64,000 nt of DNA from Mesorhizobium sp. ES1-4 (GCF_020164745.1 NZ_JAIUGV010000007.1:248001-312000); one strand, 5' to 3'; counted from the first letter of the stretch, positions 16,276 through 26,090 are shown. Notes: a model not told the origin generated them from the letters alone. Made by a program: numbers and translations.

Positions 16276-18105
16276 ATGAAACTCCGTAATATCGCGATCA
16301 TCGCGCACGTCGACCATGGAAAGACCACCCTCGTCGACCAGCTTTTGAAGCAATCCGGCTCCTTCCGCGACAACCAGCGCGTCGCCGAGCGCGCCATGGA
16401 CTCCAACGATCTCGAAAAGGAACGCGGCATCACCATCCTGGCCAAGGCGACCTCGGTCGACTGGAAGGACACCCGCATCAACATCGTGGACACCCCCGGC
16501 CACGCCGACTTCGGCGGCGAGGTCGAGCGCATCCTTTCGATGGTGGATTCGGCCATCGTGCTGGTCGACGCCGCCGAAGGCCCGATGCCACAGACCAAGT
16601 TCGTCGTCGGCAAAGCGCTCAAGGTCGGCCTGAAGCCGATCGTCGTCATCAACAAGATCGACCGTCCCGACGCGCGCCATGTCGAGGTGGTCAACGAGGT
16701 GTTCGACCTGTTCGCCGCGCTCGATGCCACCGACGAGCAGCTCGACTTCCCGATCCTCTATGGCTCGGGCCGCGACGGCTGGGTGTCGGAAAACCCGGAG
16801 GGTCCCAAGGACCAGCAGCTTGCGCCGCTGTTCGACCTCGTCATCAAGCATGTCCCGGCGCCGACCGTCCATCCCGGCCCGTTCCGCATGATCGGCACCA
16901 TCCTGGAAGCCAATCCGTTCCTCGGTCGCATCATCACCGGCCGCATCGAGAGCGGCACGCTGAAGGCCAACCAGGCCGTCAAGGTGCTGCACCATGACGG
17001 CACCCAGATCGAAACCGGCCGTGTCTCGAAGATCCTGGCCTTCCGTGGCCTCGAGCGCCAGCCGATCGAAGAGGCGCAGGCGGGTGACATCGTCGCCATC
17101 GCCGGCCTGTCCAAAGGCACCGTCGCCGACACGTTCTGCGATCCGGCGGTGAACGAGCCGCTGCACGCGCAGCCGATCGATCCCCCGACCGTGACCATGT
17201 CCTTCCTTGTCAACGACAGCCCGCTTGCCGGCACGGAAGGCGACAAGGTGACCAGCCGTGTCATCCGCGACCGGTTGCTTCGGGAAGCCGAAGGCAATGT
17301 CGCGCTCAAGATCGAGGAATCGCCCGACAAGGATTCGTTCTTCGTCTCCGGACGTGGCGAATTGCAGCTCGCGGTGCTGATCGAGACGATGCGCCGCGAA
17401 GGTTTCGAGATCGCCGTCTCGCGTCCGCGTGTCGTCATGCAGAAGGGCGAGAACGGCGAATTGCTGGAGCCGGTCGAGGAAGTCGTCATCGACGTCGACG
17501 AGGAACATGCCGGCGTCGTCGTGCAGAAGATGTCGGAGCGCAAGGCCGAGATGGTCGAACTGCGTCCCTCGGGCGGCAACCGCCAGCGCATCGTCTTCCA
17601 CGCGCCGACGCGTGGCCTGATCGGCTACCAGTCGGAACTGTTGACCGATACGCGGGGCACCGCCGTGATGAACCGGCTGTTCCACGCCTACGAACCCTAC
17701 AAGGGCGAATTGCCCGGCCGCACCAACGGCGTGCTGATCTCCAACGAGCAGGGCGAATCGGTCGCCTACGCCATGTGGAACCTGGAAGACCGCGGCCCGA
17801 TGGTCATCGATCCCGGCGTCAAGGTCTATCAGGGCATGATCATCGGCATCCATTCGCGCGACAACGACCTCGAAGTGAACGTGCTGAAGGGCAAGAAGCT
17901 GACCAACATCCGCGCCGCCGGCAAGGACGAGGCGGTCAAGCTCACCCCGCCGATCCGCATGACGCTGGAGCGCGCGCTGGCTTGGATCCAGGACGACGAG
18001 CTGGTCGAGGTGACGCCGAAGACCATCCGGCTGCGCAAGCTCTATCTCGACCCCAACGAGCGCAAGCGTTTCGAGAAGTCGTCAAAGGTCGTCGGCGCGG
18101 CTTGA
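16276..18105 (+). CDS. typA: Ribosome-associated translational GTPase TypA/BipA
   Basis: GTPase related to EF-G that binds the ribosome and helps growth and ribosome assembly under stress or cold. The 609-residue length is normal. The G1 motif AHVDHGKTT is at residues 10-18, switch I RGITI at about 50, DTPGHADF (G3) near 75 and NKID (G4) near 130. The EF-G-like domains and the BipA-specific C-terminal domain complete it. It is a single-gene unit followed by a hairpin terminator. An upstream palindrome may affect its expression. Confidence 0.97.
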   Translation: MKLRNIAIIAHVDHGKTTLVDQLLKQSGSFRDNQRVAERAMDSNDLEKERGITILAKATSVDWKDTRINIVDTPGHADFGGEVERILSMVDSAIVLVDAAEGPMPQTKFVVGKALKVGLKPIVVINKIDRPDARHVEVVNEVFDLFAALDATDEQLDFPILYGSGRDGWVSENPEGPKDQQLAPLFDLVIKHVPAPTVHPGPFRMIGTILEANPFLGRIITGRIESGTLKANQAVKVLHHDGTQIETGRVSKILAFRGLERQPIEEAQAGDIVAIAGLSKGTVADTFCDPAVNEPLHAQPIDPPTVTMSFLVNDSPLAGTEGDKVTSRVIRDRLLREAEGNVALKIEESPDKDSFFVSGRGELQLAVLIETMRREGFEIAVSRPRVVMQKGENGELLEPVEEVVIDVDEEHAGVVVQKMSERKAEMVELRPSGGNRQRIVFHAPTRGLIGYQSELLTDTRGTAVMNRLFHAYEPYKGELPGRTNGVLISNEQGESVAYAMWNLEDRGPMVIDPGVKVYQGMIIGIHSRDNDLEVNVLKGKKLTNIRAAGKDEAVKLTPPIRMTLERALAWIQDDELVEVTPKTIRLRKLYLDPNERKRFEKSSKVVGAA

Positions 18106-18126
18106 TCTTCTCTTCCCGCATCTGAA

Positions 18127-18162
18127 AACGGGCAGCGGCACACCGGTGCGCCGCCCGTTTTT
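18127..18162 (+). terminator. Rho-independent terminator after typA
   Basis: AACGGGC/GCCCGTT stem with further partial pairing toward an ACCGGT loop, followed by TTTTT. It begins 21 bases after the typA stop and lies just before the 3' end of the convergent DUF1062 gene. Confidence 0.8.
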
Positions 18163-18166
18163 CATT

Positions 18167-18796
18167 TCATCCACCGGCTGCCCTGATGATGGCTTGCCGA
18201 TCAGGTTCGCCGGTCAGGTCCAGACGCAACGTCGTTCCCTCGCGTGCCAGTTTGCGCAGGGCATTTGCCCCGTCCGGGTCGATCACCAGCAGTTGCCGCT
18301 CCTCCAACGTCTGAAGCCTCGATCGTGAGATGCCCAGTTCATTGGCGAGCAGACGGTCGAGCCGGAGCGACGTCGGCATTTCGAGCTCGAGCCTGAGTTC
18401 CAGGATGGTCCCGCCGCCACCCTTTCGATCTCCGAGTGCCTGCTTGTCCACGATGGCATCTGAAAACTCCTCGACACGTCCCACCTTGTTGCGCAGGGCA
18501 ACGACGTCGAAGGCATGGCGCCGCGCCAGCTCCGGGTCGTTGCTTTCGAGCGCCGCGAGCAGCGCCGGCTCGATGTCGCGGCGGTTGCGGCGCTCGAAAA
18601 TCCCGAAATTCCAGGAATTGTCGCAGCCGCTGCAGCGATAGATCAGCCACGCGTCGATGCGCTTGCCGTTGGCGTTGACGCGGAATTTCCCGCTGCAGCG
18701 ATAGGCTTTCAGGCCGCCGCAGCGATTGCAGTTGATCAGGGGGCGCGGTGCGATTTCAGGCGCGATCGTCCAGTGGATGCGCAGGAGCGAAGACAT
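18167..18796 (-). CDS. DUF1062 domain protein with zinc-ribbon N-terminus
   Basis: A 209-residue protein of the DUF1062 family. Two cysteine pairs (CNRCGG near residue 23 and CSGC near 55) with another Cys at about 34 suggest a small metal-binding ribbon. The C-terminal half contains a region (LRLDRLLANELGISRSRLQTLEER) resembling a short nucleic-acid-binding helix motif. Function is not established. It is convergent with typA, separated by the terminator. The 400 bases upstream hold no other gene I can support. Confidence 0.8.
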   Translation of the reverse strand: MSSLLRIHWTIAPEIAPRPLINCNRCGGLKAYRCSGKFRVNANGKRIDAWLIYRCSGCDNSWNFGIFERRNRRDIEPALLAALESNDPELARRHAFDVVALRNKVGRVEEFSDAIVDKQALGDRKGGGGTILELRLELEMPTSLRLDRLLANELGISRSRLQTLEERQLLVIDPDGANALRKLAREGTTLRLDLTGEPDRQAIIRAAGG

Positions 18797-19196
18797 GCCG
18801 GTAAGTCCTTCCCTTCGGGAAGTTCATCCGGTCGGCGATGTCGAGATGCCCGTGCGGGCGCGGCGTGGCGGGTGGTTGCGGAGATCGCGGAGTCGGGTGT
18901 CGCTGAAAAAAAGCGCGACAGCGGTTCAGCACTGCCAAACCGGTCTCGAACCGCCGCCCAGAGGAACACATGAAAAATCAAACAGGCACTGCCGATGCGG
19001 CGCCATGCAGGTGTGTCGGGGGAGTTGACGAGACCGGCGGTTACTGAGGCAAAGTGACGCTCTAAAATTGTTTTCGCGGCGGGCCCTTCTAGCGGCGCGG
19101 CGCCGGACCGGCAAGCGTCTTTTTGCAGGCGCTACCGCGGCTCGATCGCTTGCGCTAGTGTCAGGCTTCAATGGTTGTCAGACAGAGAGCCCTGCC
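18797..19196. other. Intergenic region between DUF1062 and LysE genes
   Basis: This 400-base gap carries the divergent promoters of the two flanking genes. The only structure I see is a short TGTCGC/GCGACA inverted repeat around an A-run near 18898-18919. The open frames inside it have no family resemblance or ribosome sites. No RNA gene recognised. Confidence 0.4.
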
Positions 19197-19811
19197 ATGC
19201 ATCTCACCTCACTCCTGATCTTCGCCGCCGCCTTGTTCGTGGCCGCCGGTTCGCCCGGCCCATCGATTGCGGCGCTCGTGGCGCGCGTCATCTCGAAAGG
19301 GTTTCGCGATGTGTTTCCGTTCCTGCTTGCGATGTGGATCGGCGAAGGCATCTGGCTTTCGCTGGCTGTGTTCGGGCTCGCCGTGGTGGCGCAGACCTTC
19401 CATCTCGCATTCGTCATCGTGAAATGGGTTGGCGTGGCCTATCTCGCCTATCTCGCCTGGAAGATGTGGACGGCACCTGTCGACGCCAAGGAAGGCGAGA
19501 TGCCGCGTGAAGATTCGCCGGCAAAGCTTTTCTTCGCCGGCATGGCTGTCACGCTCGGCAATCCCAAGATCATGATGTTCTACCTGGCGCTGTTGCCGAC
19601 CATCATCGACCTCGCATCGGTCAGCTTTGTCGGCTGGGTCGAACTGACGGCGACCATGGCGGTAGTGCTGATTGCCATCGATCTCACCTGGGTGCTCGCC
19701 GCCTCGCAGGCGCGCAAACTGCTCAGGAGCAAGCGCGCCATGAAGATCGCCAACCGCATCAGCGCCACGACGATGGCGGGTGCCGCGGCGGCGATCGCGG
19801 CGCGCTCCTGA
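19197..19811 (+). CDS. LysE/RhtB family amino-acid exporter
   Basis: A 204-residue inner-membrane exporter with about six hydrophobic segments. The family signature SPGPSIAALVARVISKGF sits at about residue 19, and the second half contains TLGNPKIMMFYLALLP. Members export amino acids or their homoserine-type derivatives; the substrate here is unknown. The start at 19197 is chosen because the longer upstream frame lacks coding character and the hydrophobic N-terminus begins here. It stands alone. Confidence 0.9.
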   Translation: MHLTSLLIFAAALFVAAGSPGPSIAALVARVISKGFRDVFPFLLAMWIGEGIWLSLAVFGLAVVAQTFHLAFVIVKWVGVAYLAYLAWKMWTAPVDAKEGEMPREDSPAKLFFAGMAVTLGNPKIMMFYLALLPTIIDLASVSFVGWVELTATMAVVLIAIDLTWVLAASQARKLLRSKRAMKIANRISATTMAGAAAAIAARS

Positions 19812-19820
19812 GCGAGGGCC

Positions 19821-20143
19821 TCAGCCCATCATTTCGATGATCGGTGCGATCTCGATGCTGCAGTTCGGCATAGCCAAGGGCAACCCTTGGCCTTCTCGGC
19901 GGCATCGTCGATGTCCTTGGCCTCGATGATCGAATAGCCGCCGGTCGGGTTGCTGCCGCCATTGTTCTCGACCTTGCCGCCGGGCAACACGGTCTTGGAC
20001 ATGCCAACCGGGTTGCCGCCGTCCACCACGGCCGAGCCAAGCGTACCGAACCAGCCATTCCAGGCATCCATCGCTGCTTTGCGCTCGGCTTCGGTCGCAG
20101 GCATCTTGCCGGAGCCATGATAAACATAGAGAAACTTTGCCAT
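19821..20143 (-). pseudogene. YciI/YCII-family protein gene with a -1 frameshift
   Basis: The first 85 or so codons encode a YCII-related (DGPF-type) domain, MAKFLYVYHGSGKMPA through YSIIEAKDIDDAAEKAKGCP. The frame then drifts off, while the expected ending LAMPNCSIEIAPIIEMMG is encoded in the neighbouring frame, with its stop at 19821. One extra base near 19876-19877 would restore a 107-residue protein of normal length. The start has a strong site (GGGAGGAGAAC). Either a recent inactivating deletion or a sequencing error. Such proteins are often associated with ECF sigma factors, but none is nearby. Confidence 0.8.
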
Positions 20144-20232
20144 GTTCTCCTCCCTCGTTCAGCGGCATCGAACCGGCATGCGGCCGTACCGCCCGGCGAT
20201 CATCGGACCAAAAAGAGGAACATGCAATTAGA

Positions 20233-20248
20233 ATTAGATATTGCTAAT
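20233..20248. promoter_or_regulatory. ATTAG-N6-CTAAT inverted repeat upstream of the YciI-family gene
   Basis: Perfect five-base arms in an unusually AT-rich patch, about 90 bases upstream of the YciI-family start. This type of repeat is seen in operators of small winged-helix regulators. No regulator gene of that sort is adjacent. Confidence 0.3.
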
Positions 20249-20275
20249 GTGTAATCCGATCGGGGCCTCGGTTCT

Positions 20276-20839
20276 TCACCTTGCCATGGCGTGGTATTCG
20301 TCGTTCGGCCGCATGTCGATCGCGGCCGCCACCCGGTTCGACATGTTGAAGAAAGCGGCTGTCGAGGCGATGTCCCAGATGTCGCGGTCGCTGAAGCCGG
20401 CCGTGCGAAGCGCTGCCCGGTCGGCCTCGACGATCCTGGCCGGCTCTTCGGTCAGCTTGACGGCGAATTCGAGCATCGCCGTCTGCTTCGGCGAAAGATC
20501 GGCGGCGCGGAAATTCATCACCATCATCTCGCCGAGCAGGGGATCGCCCGAGAGCTGGCGCACCGCCGCGCCGTGCGCGGTCAGGCAGTAGTAGCAGTGG
20601 TTGATCGAGGAGACGGCGACCGCGATCATCTCGCGTTCCAGCTTCGAGAGGCCGGATTCGCCCAGCATCAGGTCGTTGTACATGTCGGTGAAGGCGCGCA
20701 GCTTCTTGTCGTCGAAGGCATAGGCCCTGAGCACGTTGGGGACGAGGCCAAGCTTTTCCTCGCATTTGGCGAAATAGGCCTTTGTCGGCTCGCTCGGCTC
20801 TCCCGAGGCGAGGTCAAGCGCGGTGATTTTGCCGGTCAT
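20276..20839 (-). CDS. Peroxidase-related protein, AhpD/carboxymuconolactone decarboxylase fold
   Basis: A 187-residue all-helical protein of the AhpD-like superfamily, in the branch called uncharacterised peroxidase-related. The redox motif is CYYCLTAHG at about residue 82 (CxxC plus His), within EMIAVAVSSINHCYYC. It probably reduces peroxides with thiols, though the reaction is not proven for this branch. The gene is on the same strand as the frameshifted YciI gene but separated by 130 bases. No special regulation seen. Confidence 0.9.
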   Translation of the reverse strand: MTGKITALDLASGEPSEPTKAYFAKCEEKLGLVPNVLRAYAFDDKKLRAFTDMYNDLMLGESGLSKLEREMIAVAVSSINHCYYCLTAHGAAVRQLSGDPLLGEMMVMNFRAADLSPKQTAMLEFAVKLTEEPARIVEADRAALRTAGFSDRDIWDIASTAAFFNMSNRVAAAIDMRPNDEYHAMAR

Positions 20840-20975
20840 CGATCATTTCTCCTCGTCTGGGATGCCTTGCCGCCGAATTCCGATAATTCTTGGCAAGCCG
20901 TCAAACCTTTGTCGCCAAATGGCGGTCATCTGCTACCATAGTCGCAAAAGCATGCGACGGGAGGGAAGAAGCGTC

Positions 20976-23900
20976 ATGGCCAGCGTGAAATCCGCAGCTA
21001 AGTCGAAGATGAAGGCAACGGCAGCGAAGCCGGAGGACAGACCGGCCAGGCTTGCCGACTATCTGCTCGCCCGCGCGCCGGCTGAGGATATCGCCGCCTA
21101 TGACGTGGCCGATATCGAACGCGCCGCCGATCTCGCCGGCCAGGCGGTCGCCGGCCACAAAAAGGGTGAGTGCATCGTCGCCGTCGAAGCCGATTCGGGC
21201 GTGGTTCGCGAAGGCCGCCCGGTGACCGTCATCACGGTCGTCAACGACAACATGCCGTTCCTGTTCGATTCCATCCTCGGCGAAGTCACGGAGACCGCCG
21301 GCGAGCCGACCCTGGTTACCCACCCCGTCATCACCGTGCGCCACGGCAAAGGCGGGGTTGAAGAGATCCTCGGCGACGGCAATTTCGCCAAGGATGACGG
21401 CAGCCACGACCGGCTGAGCGTGATCCACGTCCACATTCCCCGACTGACGCCGGAACAGGCGAATGCCTTGACCGAGCGGCTGCGCAAGATGCTTGGCCAG
21501 GTCCACGCCGCGGTCAACGACTGGCGGCCGATGCTGGCCCGGCTCGACCAGGCAATCTCCGAATTCCGCTATTCCGCAGTGCCGCTCGACAAGAAGAGCG
21601 TCGCCGAGGCCATCGCCTTCCTGGAGTGGCTGCGCGACGACAATTTCACCTTCCTCGGCATGCGTGAATTCAAGTACACCGGCGGTGAGGAAAGCGGCAA
21701 TCTGGAGCGCGCCGAAAAACCCGGCCTGGGCATCCTGTCCGACCCTGACGTGCTGGTCCTGAGGCGCGGCACGGAGGCGGTGACGACGACGCCGGAAATC
21801 CGTGCTTTCCTGCACGGGCCGGAGCCGCTGATCGTCACCAAGGCCAATGCCAAGTCCCTGGTGCACCGGCGCATCTATCTCGACTATGTCGGCGTCAAGA
21901 CCTACACCGCCAAGGGCACGCTGGCGGGCGAACTGCGCATCGTCGGCCTGTTCACCTCGACCGCTTACACGCGCTCGGTGATGAAAATCCCCTACCTCAG
22001 GTCCAAGGCCGAAATCATCATCGCCAAGTCGGGCTTCGACCGCCACGACCACTCCGGCAAGGCGTTGATCAACGTGCTGGAAAGCTATCCGCGCGACGAG
22101 CTTTTCCAGGTGCCGGTGCCGATCCTGCGGAAGCATGCCGCCGCCATCCTCGGCCTGGTCGAGCGGCCGCGCGTGCGGGCGCTGGTGCGCGCCGACCAGT
22201 TCGACCGTTTCGTCTCGGTCCTCGTCTTCGTGCCTCGCGACCGCTACGACAGCGTCGTGCGTGAGAAGATCGGCGCCTATCTGAAAACGGTGTTCGAGGG
22301 CCGGCTGTCGGCCTACTACCCTGCCTTCCCCGAGGGCGGGCTGGCGCGCGTGCACTTCATCATCGGCCGCTCCGGCGGCAAGACGCCGAAGGTCGAGCAG
22401 GCGACAATCGAGGCGGCGATCCGCGATATCGTGCGCACCTGGGAAGATGCGCTTGCCGATGCGGCTGATGCCGACGGCGGCGACCAGGCGTTGAAGGCCA
22501 TCGCCGCCCGGCTGCCGGAGAGCTACCGGGATACGTTCAGCGCGGCGGTGGCGCTGGCCGATGCCGGACGCATCGCGGCGATCAGCGCCGGCAACCCGAT
22601 CGCCATCGATTACTACCGCCATGCCGAGCAGAAGCCGCACCAGGCGGCGCTGAAGATCTATCACCATGGCAGCCCGGTGGCGTTGTCGCGGCGCGTCCCG
22701 GTGCTGGAGAACATCGGCTTCCGCGTCATCAGCGAGCGCACTTTCGAAGTCGGCGACGACCTCTCCGGCATGGTCTTCATCCACGACATGGAACTGGAGA
22801 ACAGCTACGGCAAGCCGATCGACCTCGCCGATGGCGGGGCGCTGTTCGAGGACGCTTTTCTGTCGGTGTGGCGCGGCGACGTCGACAATGACGGCTATAA
22901 CGGCCTTGCCCAGACCGCCGGCCTGTGGTCGGGCGAGATCACCATCTTGCGCGCTTATGGCCGCTACCTGCAGCAGGTCGGCATCCCGCAAAGCCAGGAT
23001 TTCATCGCCGCGGCACTCAACCGCTATCCCGAGATCGCGCGCGGCCTGCATGACCTGTTCATCGCGCGGCTCGGCCCGACGGCGGAAACGGAGGGCGTGG
23101 TGGCGGCAAAGCACCTCAAGGCCAAGATCAAGGATGCGCTCGAAGATGTACCCAACATCGACGACGACACCATCATCCGCCGCTATCTCAATTTGATCGA
23201 AGCCTCGCTGCGCACCAATCATTTCGTTGCCGATACGAAAGAGAAAGGCCAATCACTGGCGATAAAGCTCGAGTCGCAGGCGGTCGAAGGGCTGCCGGCA
23301 CCAAGGCCATGGCGGGAAATCTTCGTCTACGGCTCCGAGGTCGAAGGCCTGCACTTGCGTTTCGGCCCGGTCGCGCGTGGCGGGCTCCGCTGGTCGGACC
23401 GCGCCCAGGACTACCGCACCGAGGTCCTCGGCCTGGTCAAGGCGCAGCAGGTCAAGAACGCCGTCATCGTGCCGGTCGGCGCCAAGGGAGGATTCTATCC
23501 AAAGAAACTGCCGATGGGCGCCGGACGCGATGCGATCTTCGAGGCTGGCACCGCCGCCTACAAGAACTTCGTCTCCAGCCTGCTGTCGATCACGGACAAT
23601 ATCGGCCTCGACGGCGTCATCCCGCCAGCGGGTGTCGTGCGCCGCGACCAGGACGATCCCTATTTCGTCGTCGCCGCCGACAAGGGCACGGCAACCTTCT
23701 CCGATATCGCCAATGCCATCTCCGAAAGGCACGGGTTCTGGCTCGACGACGCCTTCGCCAGCGGCGGCTCGGCCGGCTACGACCACAAGAAGATGGGCAT
23801 CACCGCCAAGGGCGCCTGGGAAGCGGTCAAACGGCATTTCCGCGAGATGAACCGCGACATCCAGACCTCGCCCTTCACCGTCGTCGGCGTCGGCGACATG

Positions 23901-25763
23901 TCGGGCGACGTGTTCGGTAACGGCATGCTGTTGTCGCCGAAGACCCGGCTGATCGCCGCCTTCGACCATCGCGACATCTTCATCGATCCCGATCCGGACA
24001 TGGCGGCCTCGATGGCCGAGCGCGAGCGCATGTTCGCGTTGCCGCGTTCGAGCTGGCAGGATTATGACAAGACCAAGCTGTCGGAAGGCGGTGTCATCGT
24101 CTCGCGCAGCCTGAAGTCGATCACCTTGCCGGCAGCCGCGGCGGCGGCGATCGGCCTCGCCAGGACGACCGCCACGCCGGTCGAGATCATGACCGCCATC
24201 CTCAAGGCGCCCGTCGATCTCCTGTGGTTCGGTGGCATCGGCACCTATCTGCGGGCATCGACCGAAACCAATGCCGAGGTCGGCGACCGCGCCAACGATG
24301 CCATCCGCATCACCGCGCTCGACGTGCGCGCCAAGGTGATCGGCGAGGGCGCCAATCTCGGCGTCACGCAGCGGGCGCGCATCGAGTTCGGCATGAATGG
24401 CGGCCGCTGCAATTCGGACGCCATCGACAATTCGGGCGGCGTCAATTGCTCCGACGTCGAGGTCAACATCAAGATCGCGCTGGCGTCGGCGATGCGCAAG
24501 GGATCGCTGACGCGGCCGGCGCGCAACAAGCTGCTGGCCGAGATGACCGACGAGGTCGCGGCCCTGGTGCTGTCCAACAACTACCAGCAGACGCTGGCGC
24601 TTTCGATTGCCCGCAAGCGCGGCCTCGCCGACATCGCGCATCAGGCCCGGTTCATGTCCGCGCTCGAAGCGCGGGGCCTGCTCGATCGCGTGGTCGAGAC
24701 GCTGCCGTCGCCGGCCGCCCTTGCCGAACGCGAGGCACGCGGCGAACCGCTGACCCGGGCCGAGCTCGGCGTGCTGCTCGCCTATGCCAAGATCGTGCTG
24801 TTTTCCGACATCGTCGCCAGCGACGTGCCTGATGACGCGCATTTCGACCGCGATCTGATGGGCTATTTCCCGGACCGGATGGCGAAGAAGTACGCTTCCG
24901 AAATCCACGGTCACCGGCTGCGTCGCGAGATCATCGCTCGCGTCGTCGCCAACGATCTGGTCAACCGCGGTGGCCCGTCCTTCGTCAACCGGTTGCAGGA
25001 AGCCACAGGGCGCACCGCCGCCGATGTGGTGCGAACCTTCGCCATGGTGCGCGACGGCTTTGCGCTGCCGGCGCTCTATCGCGAGATCGACGCGCTCGAC
25101 AACCAGATCGATGGCCAGGTGCAACTCGATCTCTATCAGATTGTGAGCCGGCTCATCTATATGAGCAGCGGCTGGTATCTGAAGAACGATACCGGTACGG
25201 CACCACTCGGCCAGCGCATCGCCGAACTGCAGGATGCGCGCAAGGCGCTGGAGCCCAAGCTGCTATCGCTGCTGCCGGCTTTTTCGCGCGAGCGCATCGA
25301 GGAGAGGCGGCACGGTCTGTTCAAGGCGGGCACCCCGGAGAAGCTGGCCGAACAACTGGCGATGAGCGAGGCGGCGGAGCTCATTCCCGACATCGCGCTG
25401 ACGGCGCGCACCGCCGGTGCCGACATTGTCGCGGCCGCCAAGGCGTTTTTCGCCGTCAGCGATGCCTTCCGCATCCCGCGTGTCGAGGACGCGGCGCGCT
25501 CGATCACACCATCGGACTATTACGATCAACTCGCCCTGTCCCGCGCCACCGACACGATCGGCGCGGCGCGGCGCGGCATCGCGGTGGCCGCGCTCACCGG
25601 CCATGCCAAGGCGGCCGATCCGGTGGCGGCCTGGCTGGAAGCCGGCGGCGAGCGGGTGGCGCGCATCCGCGAGCGGCTGCAGGCGCTGACCGAAGGCGGC
25701 GACATCACCGTCTCGCGGCTGTCGGTGGCGTCGGGGCTGATGAGCGATCTGACGGGAATGTGA
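20976..25763 (+). CDS. NAD-specific glutamate dehydrogenase, large (1600-residue) type
   Basis: Catabolic enzyme that oxidises glutamate to 2-oxoglutarate and ammonia with NAD. With 1595 residues it belongs to the large GDH class found in Caulobacter, Pseudomonas and rhizobia. The N-terminal half is regulatory, with ACT-like stretches (VITVVNDNMPFLFDSILGEVTE). The catalytic core follows from about residue 780: GPVARGGLRWSDR, VPVGAKGGFYPKK (catalytic Lys region, about 835) and VVGVGDMSGDVFGNGM of the dinucleotide fold. The start at 20976 has GGGAGGGAAG upstream. It is a single-gene unit, followed by a mosaic repeat. Confidence 0.97.
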   Translation: MASVKSAAKSKMKATAAKPEDRPARLADYLLARAPAEDIAAYDVADIERAADLAGQAVAGHKKGECIVAVEADSGVVREGRPVTVITVVNDNMPFLFDSILGEVTETAGEPTLVTHPVITVRHGKGGVEEILGDGNFAKDDGSHDRLSVIHVHIPRLTPEQANALTERLRKMLGQVHAAVNDWRPMLARLDQAISEFRYSAVPLDKKSVAEAIAFLEWLRDDNFTFLGMREFKYTGGEESGNLERAEKPGLGILSDPDVLVLRRGTEAVTTTPEIRAFLHGPEPLIVTKANAKSLVHRRIYLDYVGVKTYTAKGTLAGELRIVGLFTSTAYTRSVMKIPYLRSKAEIIIAKSGFDRHDHSGKALINVLESYPRDELFQVPVPILRKHAAAILGLVERPRVRALVRADQFDRFVSVLVFVPRDRYDSVVREKIGAYLKTVFEGRLSAYYPAFPEGGLARVHFIIGRSGGKTPKVEQATIEAAIRDIVRTWEDALADAADADGGDQALKAIAARLPESYRDTFSAAVALADAGRIAAISAGNPIAIDYYRHAEQKPHQAALKIYHHGSPVALSRRVPVLENIGFRVISERTFEVGDDLSGMVFIHDMELENSYGKPIDLADGGALFEDAFLSVWRGDVDNDGYNGLAQTAGLWSGEITILRAYGRYLQQVGIPQSQDFIAAALNRYPEIARGLHDLFIARLGPTAETEGVVAAKHLKAKIKDALEDVPNIDDDTIIRRYLNLIEASLRTNHFVADTKEKGQSLAIKLESQAVEGLPAPRPWREIFVYGSEVEGLHLRFGPVARGGLRWSDRAQDYRTEVLGLVKAQQVKNAVIVPVGAKGGFYPKKLPMGAGRDAIFEAGTAAYKNFVSSLLSITDNIGLDGVIPPAGVVRRDQDDPYFVVAADKGTATFSDIANAISERHGFWLDDAFASGGSAGYDHKKMGITAKGAWEAVKRHFREMNRDIQTSPFTVVGVGDMSGDVFGNGMLLSPKTRLIAAFDHRDIFIDPDPDMAASMAERERMFALPRSSWQDYDKTKLSEGGVIVSRSLKSITLPAAAAAAIGLARTTATPVEIMTAILKAPVDLLWFGGIGTYLRASTETNAEVGDRANDAIRITALDVRAKVIGEGANLGVTQRARIEFGMNGGRCNSDAIDNSGGVNCSDVEVNIKIALASAMRKGSLTRPARNKLLAEMTDEVAALVLSNNYQQTLALSIARKRGLADIAHQARFMSALEARGLLDRVVETLPSPAALAEREARGEPLTRAELGVLLAYAKIVLFSDIVASDVPDDAHFDRDLMGYFPDRMAKKYASEIHGHRLRREIIARVVANDLVNRGGPSFVNRLQEATGRTAADVVRTFAMVRDGFALPALYREIDALDNQIDGQVQLDLYQIVSRLIYMSSGWYLKNDTGTAPLGQRIAELQDARKALEPKLLSLLPAFSRERIEERRHGLFKAGTPEKLAEQLAMSEAAELIPDIALTARTAGADIVAAAKAFFAVSDAFRIPRVEDAARSITPSDYYDQLALSRATDTIGAARRGIAVAALTGHAKAADPVAAWLEAGGERVARIRERLQALTEGGDITVSRLSVASGLMSDLTGM

Positions 25764-26090
25764 CGAAATCTTGCGGAGGTTGGCGCCGCCCCTCATCCGG
25801 CTGCCGCCATCTTCTCCCCGCATAGTGACGGGGAGAAGGGAACTGGCTGGGATGACGGCGCTCATTCTGCGACATCGAGAATTGGCGAAATCCTCGGCGA
25901 CAACCTCTTTCTCCCCGTCACTATACGGGGAGGTGAGGCGTGGTCGGCGCAGCGGACGAAAAGCCAATTGCTTGGCTTTTCGAACAACGAACCCCGGCAG
26001 GGCAATGAGCGGCAGCGCAACGCTTGTCATTTGCATGAACACCGGAAAAATGCAGACATGGCGCGCGAAGCGGGTGCCGGGGGAATCAGC
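25764..26090. other. Intergenic region between gdh and the UMF1-type MFS gene
   Basis: This 327-base stretch is mostly the inverted-pair repeat listed separately. The 130 bases after it (25950-26090) would hold the promoter and leader of the MFS gene. The long frame entering the MFS gene from upstream reads through the repeat and is not supported as coding. Confidence 0.5.
25811..25933. repeat. Mosaic element made of two inverted hairpins
   Basis: TTCTCCCCG-CATAGTGA-CGGGGAGAA at 25812-25837 and CTCCCCG-TCACTATA-CGGGGAG at 25911-25932 are nearly exact reverse complements of each other, loop included, with about 70 bases between. It is distinct from the element at 2837-2990. Confidence 0.75.

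Noticed and set aside
18736..18981. Small minus-strand frames upstream of the DUF1062 gene
   Set aside because: Composition and lack of start signals suggest noise in a promoter region.
20901..25124. Very long minus-strand open frames (783 and 623 codons) opposite the glutamate dehydrogenase gene
   Set aside because: They are antisense to a certain gene, rich in Arg/Gly/Asp/His as expected from a GC-rich shadow, and have no family resemblance or ribosome sites.
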